A program made the translations under genes and the position numbers. The notes beneath the pieces are model-generated. The model saw nothing but the letters and a program-made list of their open reading frames with translations, was not told the origin of the DNA and did not search any database. Below are positions 8,796-18,167 of a DNA stretch of 64,000 nucleotides, one piece after another (position 1 is the stretch's first letter; the number at the start of each line of letters is the position of its first letter). This stretch comes from Arundinibacter roseus (lineage in GTDB: Bacteria > Bacteroidota > Bacteroidia > Cytophagales > Spirosomataceae), in contig NZ_SMJU01000003.1 in assembly GCF_004348825.1 (NCBI RefSeq), positions 186,001 through 250,000 of the forward strand, in the 5' to 3' direction.

Positions 8796-10205
8796 TCAAA
8801 AGGTATCCATAGTACCAAAAGACACTTTCCCTTTATAATTATCAAAACCATAACTGCCTATAATAAATGAACTTCCAGAAATTCCTACACTAGATCCAAA
8901 ATTAGAAGCAGGAGGAGAACTATTGGAGAATTGCTTCTCTAATTTCCAGTAGTATTCGTCTAATTTGTACAAATAAACCCGGCCCGTATCAAATTCTGCT
9001 AAACCATCGTTTAATTGAGAACCAATTAATAGATAGTCATCAAAAATAGAAATACTTTTTCCAAAATTGAAATTAGGTATACCGGAATTATTCCGCAACT
9101 CGGGATATTCATACCAATTTGTTCCATCTTTTCTGTATATCCTGACAATCCCTGAATTATAGCTTTCATTAGGCGAGCTTACGACTGCATATTTGTCAGT
9201 GATAAGTACCGAATTCCCAAAATTCCCCATTGAGGTACCATAACTATTAGTTAATTCAGACTGCAGCGACCAGGTAGTTCCTGAACGGTTATAAACAAAG
9301 GCTTTACCCTTAACAACATTTACACCATTGTTTATGTATGGTTCACCTACTATTGCATAATCACCAGATATGCAAACTGAAAAACCAAATTGGGCGTACG
9401 ATGTCCCCTGTTCATCTTTTAGAATGGCCTTTTCAGTCCATTCAGAATTCTGCAAAGTGAATAAATACGCCTGCCCTTTTCCTTCATTTTTATAAGGTGC
9501 GCCTACAATTATATCGGTCCCTTTAATGCAAACGGAAGTGCCAAAACTATCATTCAATGCGCCGTCACTACCAGAAAGTACCGCTTGTTGAGTCCAGGTT
9601 GCTCCTGAACGGACAAACACAACTGCAACGCCCTGATTATAATTAAGTGCATTATTATCGCCTATAACTGTCTTAGAACTAGCACCAACTACCACGGAAC
9701 CACCTGAAATTGACACGCTCATACCAAAATTATCATAATTTTGTCCATCAGATAGTGAAATTACCGCCTGCTCAATCCATGTATTTCCTTCCCGCACAAA
9801 AATGTAAGCGTTTCCTTTATTAAGGGGATTGCCGATTGCACCTATTATGGCATAATTGCCATCAATTGCTACACTACGCCCAAAATACTCTTGTTGTGTT
9901 CTATCGCTTGCAAAGCGGTCAAGGAGAGGATGAGCACCATTGGTTTCTATCGTAAGCGGATACCAGTTTTGTCCATCATACAAATACATTCTGCCTTTAT
10001 CGGTGTCGTAAACAAAAGCACCTGCCTGCGGATTTTCAATGGCAATCCTTTGAGCAGTTGTAACTCGGGGAGGATAAAATGCCTTGTCGGTAGCGTTCAG
10101 ATCAAGAGCTGCGGAAGGATGTGGCATCGCACCGATTCCAATTTGTGCCACAGATTTGGAAAAAACAATTAAAATAAGAAAGAGGGAACAAAGGGTACGT
10201 ATCAT
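8796..10205 (-). CDS. Secreted seven-bladed FG-GAP beta-propeller protein (tandem paralogue 2)
   Basis: The start is the ATG at 10205 (MIRTLCSLFLILIVF), giving a signal peptide ending near SVAQ. A module of about 75 residues follows (IGIGAMPHPSAALDLNATD, then YPPRVTTAQRIAI, FVYDTDKGRMYLYDG). This kind of N-terminal module occurs on various Bacteroidota surface proteins. Seven repeats of the FG-GAP type follow: FGRSVAIDG, FGMSVSISG, FGTSVCIKG, FGFSVCISG, FGNSVLITD, FGKSISIFD and FGSSVGISG, each leading into a VVGA-like strand. This predicts a seven-bladed propeller. No catalytic motif is seen. The role is probably surface binding or adhesion. The neighbouring gene is a close paralogue. Confidence 0.8.
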   Translation of the reverse strand: MIRTLCSLFLILIVFSKSVAQIGIGAMPHPSAALDLNATDKAFYPPRVTTAQRIAIENPQAGAFVYDTDKGRMYLYDGQNWYPLTIETNGAHPLLDRFASDRTQQEYFGRSVAIDGNYAIIGAIGNPLNKGNAYIFVREGNTWIEQAVISLSDGQNYDNFGMSVSISGGSVVVGASSKTVIGDNNALNYNQGVAVVFVRSGATWTQQAVLSGSDGALNDSFGTSVCIKGTDIIVGAPYKNEGKGQAYLFTLQNSEWTEKAILKDEQGTSYAQFGFSVCISGDYAIVGEPYINNGVNVVKGKAFVYNRSGTTWSLQSELTNSYGTSMGNFGNSVLITDKYAVVSSPNESYNSGIVRIYRKDGTNWYEYPELRNNSGIPNFNFGKSISIFDDYLLIGSQLNDGLAEFDTGRVYLYKLDEYYWKLEKQFSNSSPPASNFGSSVGISGSSFIIGSYGFDNYKGKVSFGTMDTF

Positions 10206-10251
10206 ACAATTCAAATTAGCGGGTTAAGAAAATTGAACAACTACCTATATT

Positions 10252-11652
10252 TTAAAAATTATCAACCGTACCAAAAGCTACTTTACCCCGTCCACTGTCA
10301 AAATAATATTCTCCTATTATAAATGAACTTCCTGAAATTCCTACACTATGTCCAAAATTAGAATTAGGAGGTGAAGTATTTGAGAATTGCTTCACTAATG
10401 TCGTATTGAATTCTTCTATTTTAAATAAATAAACCCGACCCTTATCAAATTCTATTGAACTATCGTCTATTTGACCACTAACTAATAAATAATCATCAGA
10501 AATAGAAATACTTTTTCCAAAATTGAGATGTGGTACACCGGAAAAAATTAGATGTGTAGTATATTCATTCCAGTTTATTCCATTTCTTTGGTATATAATG
10601 ATAGTTCCTGAATTATATGCTTCACTAGGAGAACTTACAACCGCATACTTATCAGTAATAAGTACAGAATTCCCAAAGTTTTCGTCTGGGTTACTGTTAC
10701 TTTTCATTAAACGAGACTGCATGATCCAGGAATTTCCTGAACGATAATAGATATAGGCTTCACCCAGCTCATCAGTAAACCCATATGGTTCACCTACAAT
10801 TGCATGATCACCAGATATAGATACTGAAAGACCAAAAGAGGCCCCGGAAGTACCCTGCTCATTTCTTAAAATAGCCTGTTCAGTCCATTGGGAATTTTGC
10901 AATGAAAATATATACGCTTGACCTATATTCTGATTTTTGTACGGGGCACCAACAATTATATCAGTACCTTTAATGCAAACGGAAGTTCCAAAACCATCAT
11001 ATAAAGCACCGTCACTACCTGAAAGTACCGCTTGTTGAGTCCAGGTTGAGCCTGAACGTACATAAACAACTGCTATGCCCTGCACATAATTAGGTTCAGT
11101 ATTGACGCCTTGAACTGTCCTTCTATTGGCGCCCACAACAGCGTAGTTCCCTGAAATTGATACACTCATTCCAAAATAATCACCAGATTGCCCAGCAGGA
11201 AACGAAAGAACAGCCTGCTCCTTCCATGTATTCCCTTCCCGCACAAAAATGTAGGCCTGCCCTTTAAAGGATGAATGGGCAACTGCTGAAACAATGGCAT
11301 AATCGCCATCAATTGCTACACTATGCCCAAAATAGTCTTGTTGTTTTCCATCGCTTGCAAAGCGGTCAATGAGAGGATGAGCACCATTGGTTTCTATCGT
11401 AAGCGGGTACCAGTTTTGCCCATCGTACAAATACATTCTGCCTTTATCGGTGTCGTAGACAAAGGCACCTGCCTGCGGATTTTCAATGGCAATTCTTTGA
11501 GCGGTTGTAACTCGGGGAGGATAAAAAGCTTTGTCAGTTGCGTTCAGATCAAGTGCAGCTGATGGATGTGGTTCGGCACCGATTCCAATTTGTGCTTTAC
11601 TTGTAGAAACGAGGCAAATAAGCAGTGCGAGGGAGTAAAATAAACGAATCAT
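10252..11652 (-). CDS. Secreted seven-bladed FG-GAP beta-propeller protein (tandem paralogue 1)
   Basis: A 466-residue paralogue of the gene 46 bases downstream. It has a signal peptide (MIRLFYSLALLICLVSTSKAQ), the same N-terminal module (identical over most of residues 30-95), and the same seven FG-GAP-like repeats ending in FGHSVGISG. The N-terminal module is nearly identical between the two genes even at DNA level, while the blades have diverged. That suggests a tandem duplication with homogenisation of the 5' part. The two genes are probably co-transcribed, this one first. Function is unknown; a secreted binding protein is likely. Confidence 0.8.
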   Translation of the reverse strand: MIRLFYSLALLICLVSTSKAQIGIGAEPHPSAALDLNATDKAFYPPRVTTAQRIAIENPQAGAFVYDTDKGRMYLYDGQNWYPLTIETNGAHPLIDRFASDGKQQDYFGHSVAIDGDYAIVSAVAHSSFKGQAYIFVREGNTWKEQAVLSFPAGQSGDYFGMSVSISGNYAVVGANRRTVQGVNTEPNYVQGIAVVYVRSGSTWTQQAVLSGSDGALYDGFGTSVCIKGTDIIVGAPYKNQNIGQAYIFSLQNSQWTEQAILRNEQGTSGASFGLSVSISGDHAIVGEPYGFTDELGEAYIYYRSGNSWIMQSRLMKSNSNPDENFGNSVLITDKYAVVSSPSEAYNSGTIIIYQRNGINWNEYTTHLIFSGVPHLNFGKSISISDDYLLVSGQIDDSSIEFDKGRVYLFKIEEFNTTLVKQFSNTSPPNSNFGHSVGISGSSFIIGEYYFDSGRGKVAFGTVDNF

Positions 11653-11875
11653 GGATATGTTTAGCTATGAAAGGAGTAATTCAATAGAGTTTTGTCACCG
11701 CTATTGAAGTGGCAATATCTGATAATTTTTGTTAAAATGTAGATGAAAGAAGTATATATTTTTAGAGCATCCGTAGAACAAAGAAGAGGTAACAAAACAA
11801 AAATGGATATTGTAACTATTTAAATATAAGTCATGAATCGATATGCAGGAATAAACATTCTGAGAGATAGTTTCC

Positions 11876-12811
11876 CTACGTCACTTTCAGCAGATTTGGC
11901 TGATTAGCCACCCCAAACGTAAAAACATCATTTCGGGCGTAATGCCCAACCACGTCAAAGTCAAGTTTACTTTTGGCCAAAAGTGAAAAATCTAAGTCTG
12001 CTATCAATAGACCTTCCTCGTTCCAGAGCGGACCAGCCAACACCTCACCCATGGGTGAAATGATAACACTTCCTCCCGAACTCATCGTGTCGGGTTCGTC
12101 CTTTAAATCCTCCGCATAGCGCTCAGGATAGTCAGACTTTCTAACGAATTGGTTAGCTGCAAGTACAAAACAACGCCCTTCCAGCGCTACATGCTGCATG
12201 GTAGATTGCCAGCTTTCTCTTGAATCTGCGGTTGGAGCCAGGTAAATTTCTACCCCTTGGGTATAGAGTGCCATTCGTGCCAAAGGCATGTAGTTTTCCC
12301 AACAAATCAGTCCGCTGATTTTGCCCAGTGAGGTATAAAAACCGACCAAAGTACTTCCATCACCCTCTGCCCAAATGTACCGTTCAAGGCCAGTTGGTTT
12401 CAATTTTCTATGTTTTCCAATCAGGGAGCCATTCGTATCAAAGTAGAGCAATGTACAATATAAGGAACCGCCAATTGCTTCTTTTTCGGTGACGCCCAGG
12501 GCTACAAAAAGGTTTGCTTTTCTGATGGCTTCACCGATTTGGGTAATGTATTCTGAACCGGTTTCAATGCAATTGTTCCAGTAATCCAGCCACTGATTTC
12601 GGCTTTTATCAGTTCGACGTCCAATGATTGCATCAAAATCCAACCCTCGTGGGTAGCAGGGAATAAATGATTCTGGGAACAGAAGTAGTTGACAGCCTTC
12701 ATTAGCTCCTTTTTCAATCCAGGAAATAATAATTTCCACCGTTTTTTTGATGTCAAATAGCGCAGGCGTTGCCTGAACAACACCTACTTTTATTAGTTTA
12801 TTTTCTTGCAT
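11876..12811 (-). CDS. Nitrilase (carbon-nitrogen hydrolase family)
   Basis: A 311-residue protein with the complete Glu-Lys-Cys triad of the nitrilase superfamily: FPESFIP (E47), HRKLKPT (K136) and GLICWENYMP (C170). The CWEN block and the stretch GLERYIWAEGDGSTL are characteristic of true nitrilases (branch 1), which hydrolyse R-CN to the acid and ammonia, rather than of amidases. Length is normal. No signal peptide, so cytoplasmic. The closest upstream gene on the same strand is the DUF4249 lipoprotein, 50 bases away. A shared transcript is possible, but no functional link is obvious. The substrate (aryl or aliphatic nitrile) cannot be told from sequence. Confidence 0.9.
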   Translation of the reverse strand: MQENKLIKVGVVQATPALFDIKKTVEIIISWIEKGANEGCQLLLFPESFIPCYPRGLDFDAIIGRRTDKSRNQWLDYWNNCIETGSEYITQIGEAIRKANLFVALGVTEKEAIGGSLYCTLLYFDTNGSLIGKHRKLKPTGLERYIWAEGDGSTLVGFYTSLGKISGLICWENYMPLARMALYTQGVEIYLAPTADSRESWQSTMQHVALEGRCFVLAANQFVRKSDYPERYAEDLKDEPDTMSSGGSVIISPMGEVLAGPLWNEEGLLIADLDFSLLAKSKLDFDVVGHYARNDVFTFGVANQPNLLKVT

Positions 12812-12861
12812 AAATCTAATTTATAAATTGGTAGGAAATGGAATTAAATTCAGTCCAAAAA

Positions 12862-14013
12862 TTACTCCCAAAAGGGTGGTTTTTTAGTAGTTCCACCTAA
12901 TTCCCGGCAATCGCTGCACGCCGGACTGCCCATGGTAAACCAAAGTTCAGGCGATCCGGGAACAAAAAACTCAACCAAAATCAAATGTGACAGCTCCTCA
13001 TTCATCCGGATCGCTTCGGAGGCCGGCAAGGTGTCTAGTGGTTCACAAGTTGAATCCAGGTAATTAAGCACGCCCAATCCTTCGGTGACAAACAATCGTT
13101 TTTCTTCCAATGAAGTTGCACTAAAAAACCCAAAAACCGGCTCGCCGGGGTTGCTGATGCAGGAAATATTCCCTGTAACTTCTGTCGGTTGCGCATCAAA
13201 TAGCCCGCCGGTGAGTTCGTTGGTTTGAGAAAGATTGTTCCAGTATTCAAATTCTTCTGGCGAAACGCCAAACTGCTTAACCAGTATGCTATATTTATAT
13301 CGCAATTTTTCGCTACCAACAGGAACATAGGTAATGGGCATTTCCTGAATTTTATCTTCGCTAAGCCTGACAGATGAACCAACGGTAATCCTGCCGGATT
13401 TACGCGTGTCCCAGCACCGATTTACGCCTTCCGTTCTAAGTACAATTTGTTTGTCACGAATATCATAATTGGAAAAAAGTGGCATTTGATATTCCCATGT
13501 TTCCTCAAAACTCCATCGATAAAAGCGTGTTTTATTTTGTGGGTCATGTGTACTAACGTAAAATTGTACATCCGAATTGTCTGGATTTACCTGGTAGGTT
13601 ACACTGTCAATTGGCGGAGTTTGCATTGCCGGGACATATTCGGATACATATGCCTTGCCATCTTGCAATTGAATTCTGAGCCGAAATTTTTCATTTTCTG
13701 CATAGGTATTTGGCCCAAGTGTATATACTCCTGGATGGCTTTCGATACAATCAAAAACACTGCCCTTATCACCTTCTATGCGTACCAAGGCCTCTTGCTC
13801 CAAATCCGGCAGCTTTTTGTCATAAATAGTTTGTGTACGACTCAGCTTAAATTGACTGTTTGTCAGTGGTTTAACGTTAAGGAACCCGTCCACAACCAAA
13901 AAGCTTTCTGCACGCACAATTTCAGGAGGCATGTATGGTTGTATGCAGCCAGTAAAATTAAGTAGTGTAAAAAGAAAGAATTTAAAATAATGCCTTTTAA
14001 ACCATATTACCAT
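12862..14013 (-). CDS. DUF4249-type lipoprotein
   Basis: A 383-residue exported protein. The N-terminus (KFFLFTLLNFTGC) is a lipoprotein signal with Cys in the lipobox position. The mature start, IQPYMPPEIVRAESFLVVDGFLN, is typical of DUF4249 proteins of Bacteroidota. These are predicted outer-membrane-associated beta-sandwich proteins usually encoded next to a TonB-dependent receptor. The C-terminus has a CSDCRELGGTTKKPPFW motif typical of the family. No receptor gene is adjacent here; upstream is a sulfatase and downstream a nitrilase. Function is unknown. Confidence 0.75.
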   Translation of the reverse strand: MVIWFKRHYFKFFLFTLLNFTGCIQPYMPPEIVRAESFLVVDGFLNVKPLTNSQFKLSRTQTIYDKKLPDLEQEALVRIEGDKGSVFDCIESHPGVYTLGPNTYAENEKFRLRIQLQDGKAYVSEYVPAMQTPPIDSVTYQVNPDNSDVQFYVSTHDPQNKTRFYRWSFEETWEYQMPLFSNYDIRDKQIVLRTEGVNRCWDTRKSGRITVGSSVRLSEDKIQEMPITYVPVGSEKLRYKYSILVKQFGVSPEEFEYWNNLSQTNELTGGLFDAQPTEVTGNISCISNPGEPVFGFFSATSLEEKRLFVTEGLGVLNYLDSTCEPLDTLPASEAIRMNEELSHLILVEFFVPGSPELWFTMGSPACSDCRELGGTTKKPPFWE

Positions 14014-14063
14014 ATCGATTGATGACCGGAGTTTTGCATATTTAAAATCGCCTAACTAAATGT

Positions 14064-14104
14064 TAAAAAAGCACCGCCAACAATTTTAGAAAAAGTGTTG
14101 GCGG
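14064..14104 (-). terminator. Rho-independent terminator for the sulfatase gene
   Basis: On the minus strand a 9-bp stem CCGCCAACA / TGTTGGCGG (bases 14104-14096 with 14082-14074) with a 13-base loop is followed by TGCTTTTTTAACA. It lies about 40 bases past the stop of the sulfatase gene and separates it from the DUF4249 gene. Confidence 0.82.
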
Positions 14105-14144
14105 CCCGGATTAAATCTTCAAAATGTACATTTCAACGGGTATA

Positions 14145-15773
14145 CTACCGGAATATTTTCCCATCTTTTTCGAGCTCTTTATACTTTTCAATATACTGCT
14201 TGTCAAGTTCTTCCGAATCTTTGTACTTTATTCGTAAATCGGCTAGTTTTTTGTGTAGCTCCGCATTTATGGAAGCATATTTTGGATCGTTATAGACGTT
14301 TTTCATTTCATTCGGATCGCTCGTGCGGTCATAGAGCTCCCACTCGTCGATGTCATAGTAAAAATGCACGAGTTTGTATTTCTCCGTCACAATGCCGTAG
14401 TGCCGCTTCACCATGTGAACGCTTGGGTACTCATAGTAGTGGTAGTAGGCTGCATCTCTGAAATTCTTACCTTCTCCTTTAAAAATTGGAATCAGACTTT
14501 CGCCCTGCATGTCGGCTGGCGGAATGATGCCGGCTGCTTCCAGAAAAGTCTGCGCAAAATCCAGATTCTGAACCATTTGGCTATTTTTTGATCCTGGTTT
14601 AATCACCGACGGCCATTTGACCAACAGCGGTGTTTTGAAGGATTCATCAAATATAAACCGCTTGTCAAACCAGCCGTGTTCTCCCAGATAAAACCCCTGA
14701 TCGGACGTATAGACCACAATCGTATTTTCGTCCAGACCATTTTCTTTCAAAAAGTCCAGCACTTTGCCTACGCCCTCATCAACCGCCGCAATCGAACCCA
14801 GATAATCCTGCATGTAACGCTGATACCGCCATTTCATTTGGTCAGTCCTGGACATGTTTGGGTAGTTTTTAATGAATTCCTCGTTCATTTTCCCGTAAAC
14901 TTCATCCCATGCCCTGCGCTGCTCAGGATTCATGCGTCCCACGGTGCTTGTGTAGTTTCCCTTGTCGTACGAATGCGATTCTTTAATGCCCAGTTTATCC
15001 ATATTTTCAGGAGTAATCTTCGAGTCTCCTGCCCAGTTCATGTGCGTCAACAGGTTCATTTCCTGCTCTTTTGAAGCTCTTCCCCGCCCTTCGTAGGTAT
15101 CAAAAAGGGTGGCCGGCTCCGGAAAACTGCGGTTGATAAATTCCTTATAATGCCGCTCCGCAGGAAGCCATTCGCGATGGGGAGCTTTATGCAGAAAGGC
15201 CAGGAAAAAGGGTTTATCTTCCTGCCGCTCATTTTTGAGCCAATTCAGCGTCATGTCCGTGATCAGGTCTGTCACGTAGCCTGTGAGGGTAATCGTCCCT
15301 TCCTTTTTGGTAATAAAATCAGGGTTGTAGTAATGTCCCTGACCGGGCAGTATTTTGAATTCATCAAAACCCTTCGGGTTGTTGCCAAAGTGAAGCTTGC
15401 CAAACATGGCCGTTTGGTAGCCATTGGATTGCAGAATTTGAGGAAAGGTAATATTAGTGGTATCAAAAGGGAAATAGTTGTCAATCTTGCCGTTCAGATG
15501 ACTGTGCTTTCCCGTCAGAATCACCGCCCGCGACGGCGCGCAAATAGAATTCGTCACGCACGCATTGCTAAAAAGCATGCCTTCGTTGGCAATTCGGTCA
15601 ATATTTGGGGTTTGAAGCAGCTTGTTGCTATACGCCGAAATAGCCTGATAGGCATGATCATCCGACATGATAAAAACAATGTTGGGGCGTTTGCGCTCTT
15701 CCTGTTGGCAGGAAGTCAGTAACGTGGCCGCCGTCAAAAAGCACATAAAAGAGAATAGAAACGGTTTTTTCAT
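14145..15773 (-). CDS. Lipoprotein sulfatase, family S1
   Basis: A 542-residue arylsulfatase-type enzyme that hydrolyses sulfate esters, probably on a polysaccharide. The signal ends in LLTSCQQ, a lipobox, so it is likely membrane-anchored. KRPNIVFIMSDDHAYQA holds the metal-binding Asp pair (D38, D39). CAPSRAVILTGKH (C78) is the S1 signature in which the Cys becomes formylglycine. VVYTSDQGFYLGEHGWFDK carries the second metal-binding Asp region. The C-terminal part (WELYDRTSDPNEMKNVYNDP) is typical of N-sulfoglucosamine/choline-type sulfatases. The gene has its own terminator. The maturation enzyme (FGE or anSME) is not in this window. Substrate unknown. Confidence 0.9.
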   Translation of the reverse strand: MKKPFLFSFMCFLTAATLLTSCQQEERKRPNIVFIMSDDHAYQAISAYSNKLLQTPNIDRIANEGMLFSNACVTNSICAPSRAVILTGKHSHLNGKIDNYFPFDTTNITFPQILQSNGYQTAMFGKLHFGNNPKGFDEFKILPGQGHYYNPDFITKKEGTITLTGYVTDLITDMTLNWLKNERQEDKPFFLAFLHKAPHREWLPAERHYKEFINRSFPEPATLFDTYEGRGRASKEQEMNLLTHMNWAGDSKITPENMDKLGIKESHSYDKGNYTSTVGRMNPEQRRAWDEVYGKMNEEFIKNYPNMSRTDQMKWRYQRYMQDYLGSIAAVDEGVGKVLDFLKENGLDENTIVVYTSDQGFYLGEHGWFDKRFIFDESFKTPLLVKWPSVIKPGSKNSQMVQNLDFAQTFLEAAGIIPPADMQGESLIPIFKGEGKNFRDAAYYHYYEYPSVHMVKRHYGIVTEKYKLVHFYYDIDEWELYDRTSDPNEMKNVYNDPKYASINAELHKKLADLRIKYKDSEELDKQYIEKYKELEKDGKIFR

Positions 15774-16166
15774 AGAAGATAACTGGTTAAATGAGATTAC
15801 TCTTAATTTAGAATTACGAGAGAATAAATGAGACCATAAGGTTCTTTCAAGAAATAGTTACTCATGTATGCCATCCTACCTAAATTTATAACTATATTAA
15901 ATCATTTGGCTACAAATTCAAGTTCAACAAGTTATATTTTTCAAGTAAGTTCACTTCCTGCATTAGTCCTGCTACAAAAACCCTTCATACATAATATACC
16001 CAAAGCTTCACATGGCTACTTCTTGCATATCCCATGTGATTATCACGTATGGATAAGTCATTTTAGTTGGGGTCCTCATCTTTACATTTCTAATGCATGG
16101 CATACTTTTATTTACTGATTTTTAATAATCTCAAAAAAAAGTCTAACACTTTTATCAGCCGCACGT
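15774..16166. other. Intergenic stretch between divergent genes
   Basis: About 390 bases that must hold the promoters of the sulfatase gene (minus) and of the outer-membrane lipoprotein gene (plus). It is AT-rich. An 84-codon frame at 15864-16118 has no protein-like features and was not called. No repeat or terminator was seen. Confidence 0.45.
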
Positions 16167-16883
16167 ATGAAAATCATGCATCAACTCACTATTGCCTCAC
16201 TTGGCTTGTTGGCCATCGGATGCAGCCCCAAGTACTACATTCCCAATACACAGAATGTGCCTGTAATCCGCGCCAAAGGACAATCAAGCATTACCGTTGC
16301 AGGTAACGGTAATCAGGCTGAATTGCAGGGAGCCTACGGAATAAGCGACCATTTGGCCATTCAGGCAAATGGTGGTTACGTATTTCCAAAAAACGAAAGC
16401 AGCGAAACGGGAGGTTACGGTAAAATGATAGAAGGTGGAATCGGTTATTTTACCAATGTAAATCCGAACATGCATTTCGACGTATATGCATTGATTGGTG
16501 GAGGAAACATGGAAAATCATTTTCCCGGCAGCCTGGCACAAAACCCGAACACCACCGGTATAATCGAAGCTAATTTTATGCGGTTTGGGGTGCAACCCTC
16601 TTTTAGTTATTACAATAAATTTTTTACTGTTACTGGCTCAACCCGACTGGCAAGTCTGAACTACTCCAATGTAAGAGGAAGCTTGATTTTTGACGGAGTT
16701 AATCAGGTCAATTACCTGAATGACAATGCATCTACATTCTTGTTGGAACCAGCACTTACGGTGCGTGGAGGATTTGAAAAAATCAAATTACAGGTTCAGC
16801 TCATGAAGAGTTTTAATTTATTCAACAAAGATTTCAGGCAGGATGATACGCTCCTTTCGTTTGGATTGAATTTTAATCTCTGA
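16167..16883 (+). CDS. Outer-membrane beta-barrel-like lipoprotein
   Basis: A 238-residue protein with an N-terminal signal ending in LLAIGCSPKYY, a lipobox. The mature protein alternates polar and apolar residues in strand-like stretches: LQGAYGISDHLAIQANGGY, IEGGIGYF, FDVYALIGGGN and, at the end, LLSFGLNFNL. This fits a small outer-membrane barrel of 8 to 10 strands. A lipobox on a barrel is unusual but common in Bacteroidota annotations. No family name can be given with certainty. The gene stands alone and ends in a strong terminator. Function is unknown. Confidence 0.7.
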   Translation: MKIMHQLTIASLGLLAIGCSPKYYIPNTQNVPVIRAKGQSSITVAGNGNQAELQGAYGISDHLAIQANGGYVFPKNESSETGGYGKMIEGGIGYFTNVNPNMHFDVYALIGGGNMENHFPGSLAQNPNTTGIIEANFMRFGVQPSFSYYNKFFTVTGSTRLASLNYSNVRGSLIFDGVNQVNYLNDNASTFLLEPALTVRGGFEKIKLQVQLMKSFNLFNKDFRQDDTLLSFGLNFNL

Positions 16884-16946
16884 AACTATTTGAGTGCTCG
16901 TTAGGTGTTTCGGGCAGAAGTTTAACTAGTTCTTATGTATTTGCAA

Positions 16947-16991
16947 AACCGGAAATATTAGGAATCAGATTCCCAATATTTCCGGTTCTTT
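16947..16991 (+). terminator. Rho-independent terminator after the barrel lipoprotein gene
   Basis: A perfect 13-bp outer stem AACCGGAAATATT (16947-16959) with AATATTTCCGGTT (16975-16987), a further inner GGAATC/GATTCC pairing, then CTTTT. It starts 64 bases after the stop codon. The symmetric A-rich flank means it could also stop minus-strand transcription. Confidence 0.82.
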
Positions 16992-17093
16992 TATATCACA
17001 GGCAAATAATCAGAAAATCAACCAGCCCATTAGTGCTGTAGGTTTGGAATTATTAAACTACTTTTCAAGCAGGATATAGAACAATATAGCCTT

Positions 17094-17645
17094 TCATTCA
17101 TACGCATTCTGAACCACCATTTCCTGTTTCAAAAACCGTATCGACAAAGGATATTTGTAGGGTTGCCCACTGGTTACCTTCACCGAATTCAAAATAATCA
17201 TAACCTGGCTGAAAAGAAAAATCAATAGCAAGAGAGGCGGGGAAAAGGCAATTACGAAGACAAGAAAGTAAAGCGACATGCTCAACTGGAAGTTCAGTAC
17301 CTCTACTGCGTGCCTGCGAATTCCAGGGACTTCATCCCGTTTCCAGATCCAAACCAAAATGGGGGGAAAAATCAACAACAACAGACCGCTGAGATGAAGG
17401 ATGGGAAGCCACCTACTGCTTTCTTTTTCCTGAATGGCATTCCCCTCAGATGTGCTGTATATCAAAACTTCATACGCTACGTCCAAAGCCGCAGCAATGG
17501 ATTGAAGTGTATAGGCACGGGGGTCTACCTCGCCGCTTTCAATGCGTTGAATGGTCCGCACGCTTATGTCGGTTTTGGCGGCTAAATCTTCCTGCGTGAT
17601 GCCTTTTTTCAGCCGTAGTTCTTTAATTAATTGACCTGTTTTCAT
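17094..17645 (-). CDS. XRE-type regulator fused to a DUF4870 membrane domain
   Basis: A 183-residue protein. Residues 1-65 are an XRE helix-turn-helix (LIKELRLKKGITQEDLAAKT, then ISVRTIQRIESGE). Residues about 80-180 form a DUF4870-like membrane domain with about three helices (HLSGLLLLIFPPILVWIW, SLYFLVFVIAFSPPLLLLIF) and the typical RHAVEVLNFQLSMS motif. A DNA-binding domain tethered to the inner membrane suggests a membrane-located repressor. The signal is unknown. Downstream it faces the barrel lipoprotein gene. Similar fusions are known in Bacteroidota. Confidence 0.85.
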   Translation of the reverse strand: MKTGQLIKELRLKKGITQEDLAAKTDISVRTIQRIESGEVDPRAYTLQSIAAALDVAYEVLIYSTSEGNAIQEKESSRWLPILHLSGLLLLIFPPILVWIWKRDEVPGIRRHAVEVLNFQLSMSLYFLVFVIAFSPPLLLLIFLFSQVMIILNSVKVTSGQPYKYPLSIRFLKQEMVVQNAYE

Positions 17646-17868
17646 ATGTATGTTTTTTCACAAAGTAAGGAAAGAACCATAGGCAACACCACTACAATTA
17701 CCCGACATTTACCTGACACGGGATGATTCAGGGAATGAATTCCCATTTTTGGTTAAAAAAGCAAAGAAAAAGAGGAATGATTTCTCTCAAAGATATTTAT
17801 AAATCTTTATGCGTTTCACCGAATATATAAACAAAAGTACCGCTTTTCAAAATGGTTGGGAGCGCACT

Positions 17869-18031
17869 TTATTGATACGTGAGTAAATTTGTAAAGAAAG
17901 TATATAGTTTAGGAAATTTGTCAGGCTGAGCGAACAGGGCCGACTGGCGGTCGAAGCCCGCCGGTAGACTGGCTTCGACTTCGCTCAGCCTGACATTCAT
18001 GTTCTTTACGGGCCAATTCATCCATCAATAA
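17869..18031 (+). mobile_element. MITE-like palindromic element, copy A (163 bp)
   Basis: Starts with TTATTGAT (17869) and ends with its complement ATCAATAA (18031). Inside are long inverted arms: TGTCAGGCTGAGCG (17919-17932) pairs with CGCTCAGCCTGACA (17982-17995), and GTCGAAGCC (17950-17958) pairs with GGCTTCGAC (17971-17979). The whole element can fold into one long hairpin. Copies occur at 39320-39438 and 58451-58615. There is no coding capacity, so a transposase would have to act in trans. It lies in the 522-base space between the XRE gene and the GH1 gene. The rest of that space shows nothing else. No clear target-site duplication was seen. Confidence 0.8.
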
Positions 18032-18167
18032 GGAAAGGCAGATAAAGGGAACGATTCTGTTAGCTGCTTTTTTACAACGAGAAAGGCATGAGGAAATCAT
18101 CCTTTTTTGCCCATTCTAAAAAGATGCCAAATATACTATTCCTTATATTCCACCTGAACTGTTCACA

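Noticed and set aside
8594-8851. 85-codon minus-strand frame overlapping the end of the FG-GAP gene
   Set aside because: AT-rich sequence with no recognisable domain; overlaps a well supported gene.
15864-16118. 84-codon plus-strand frame between the sulfatase and barrel genes
   Set aside because: No signal, helix pattern or family feature, and the composition looks like intergenic DNA.
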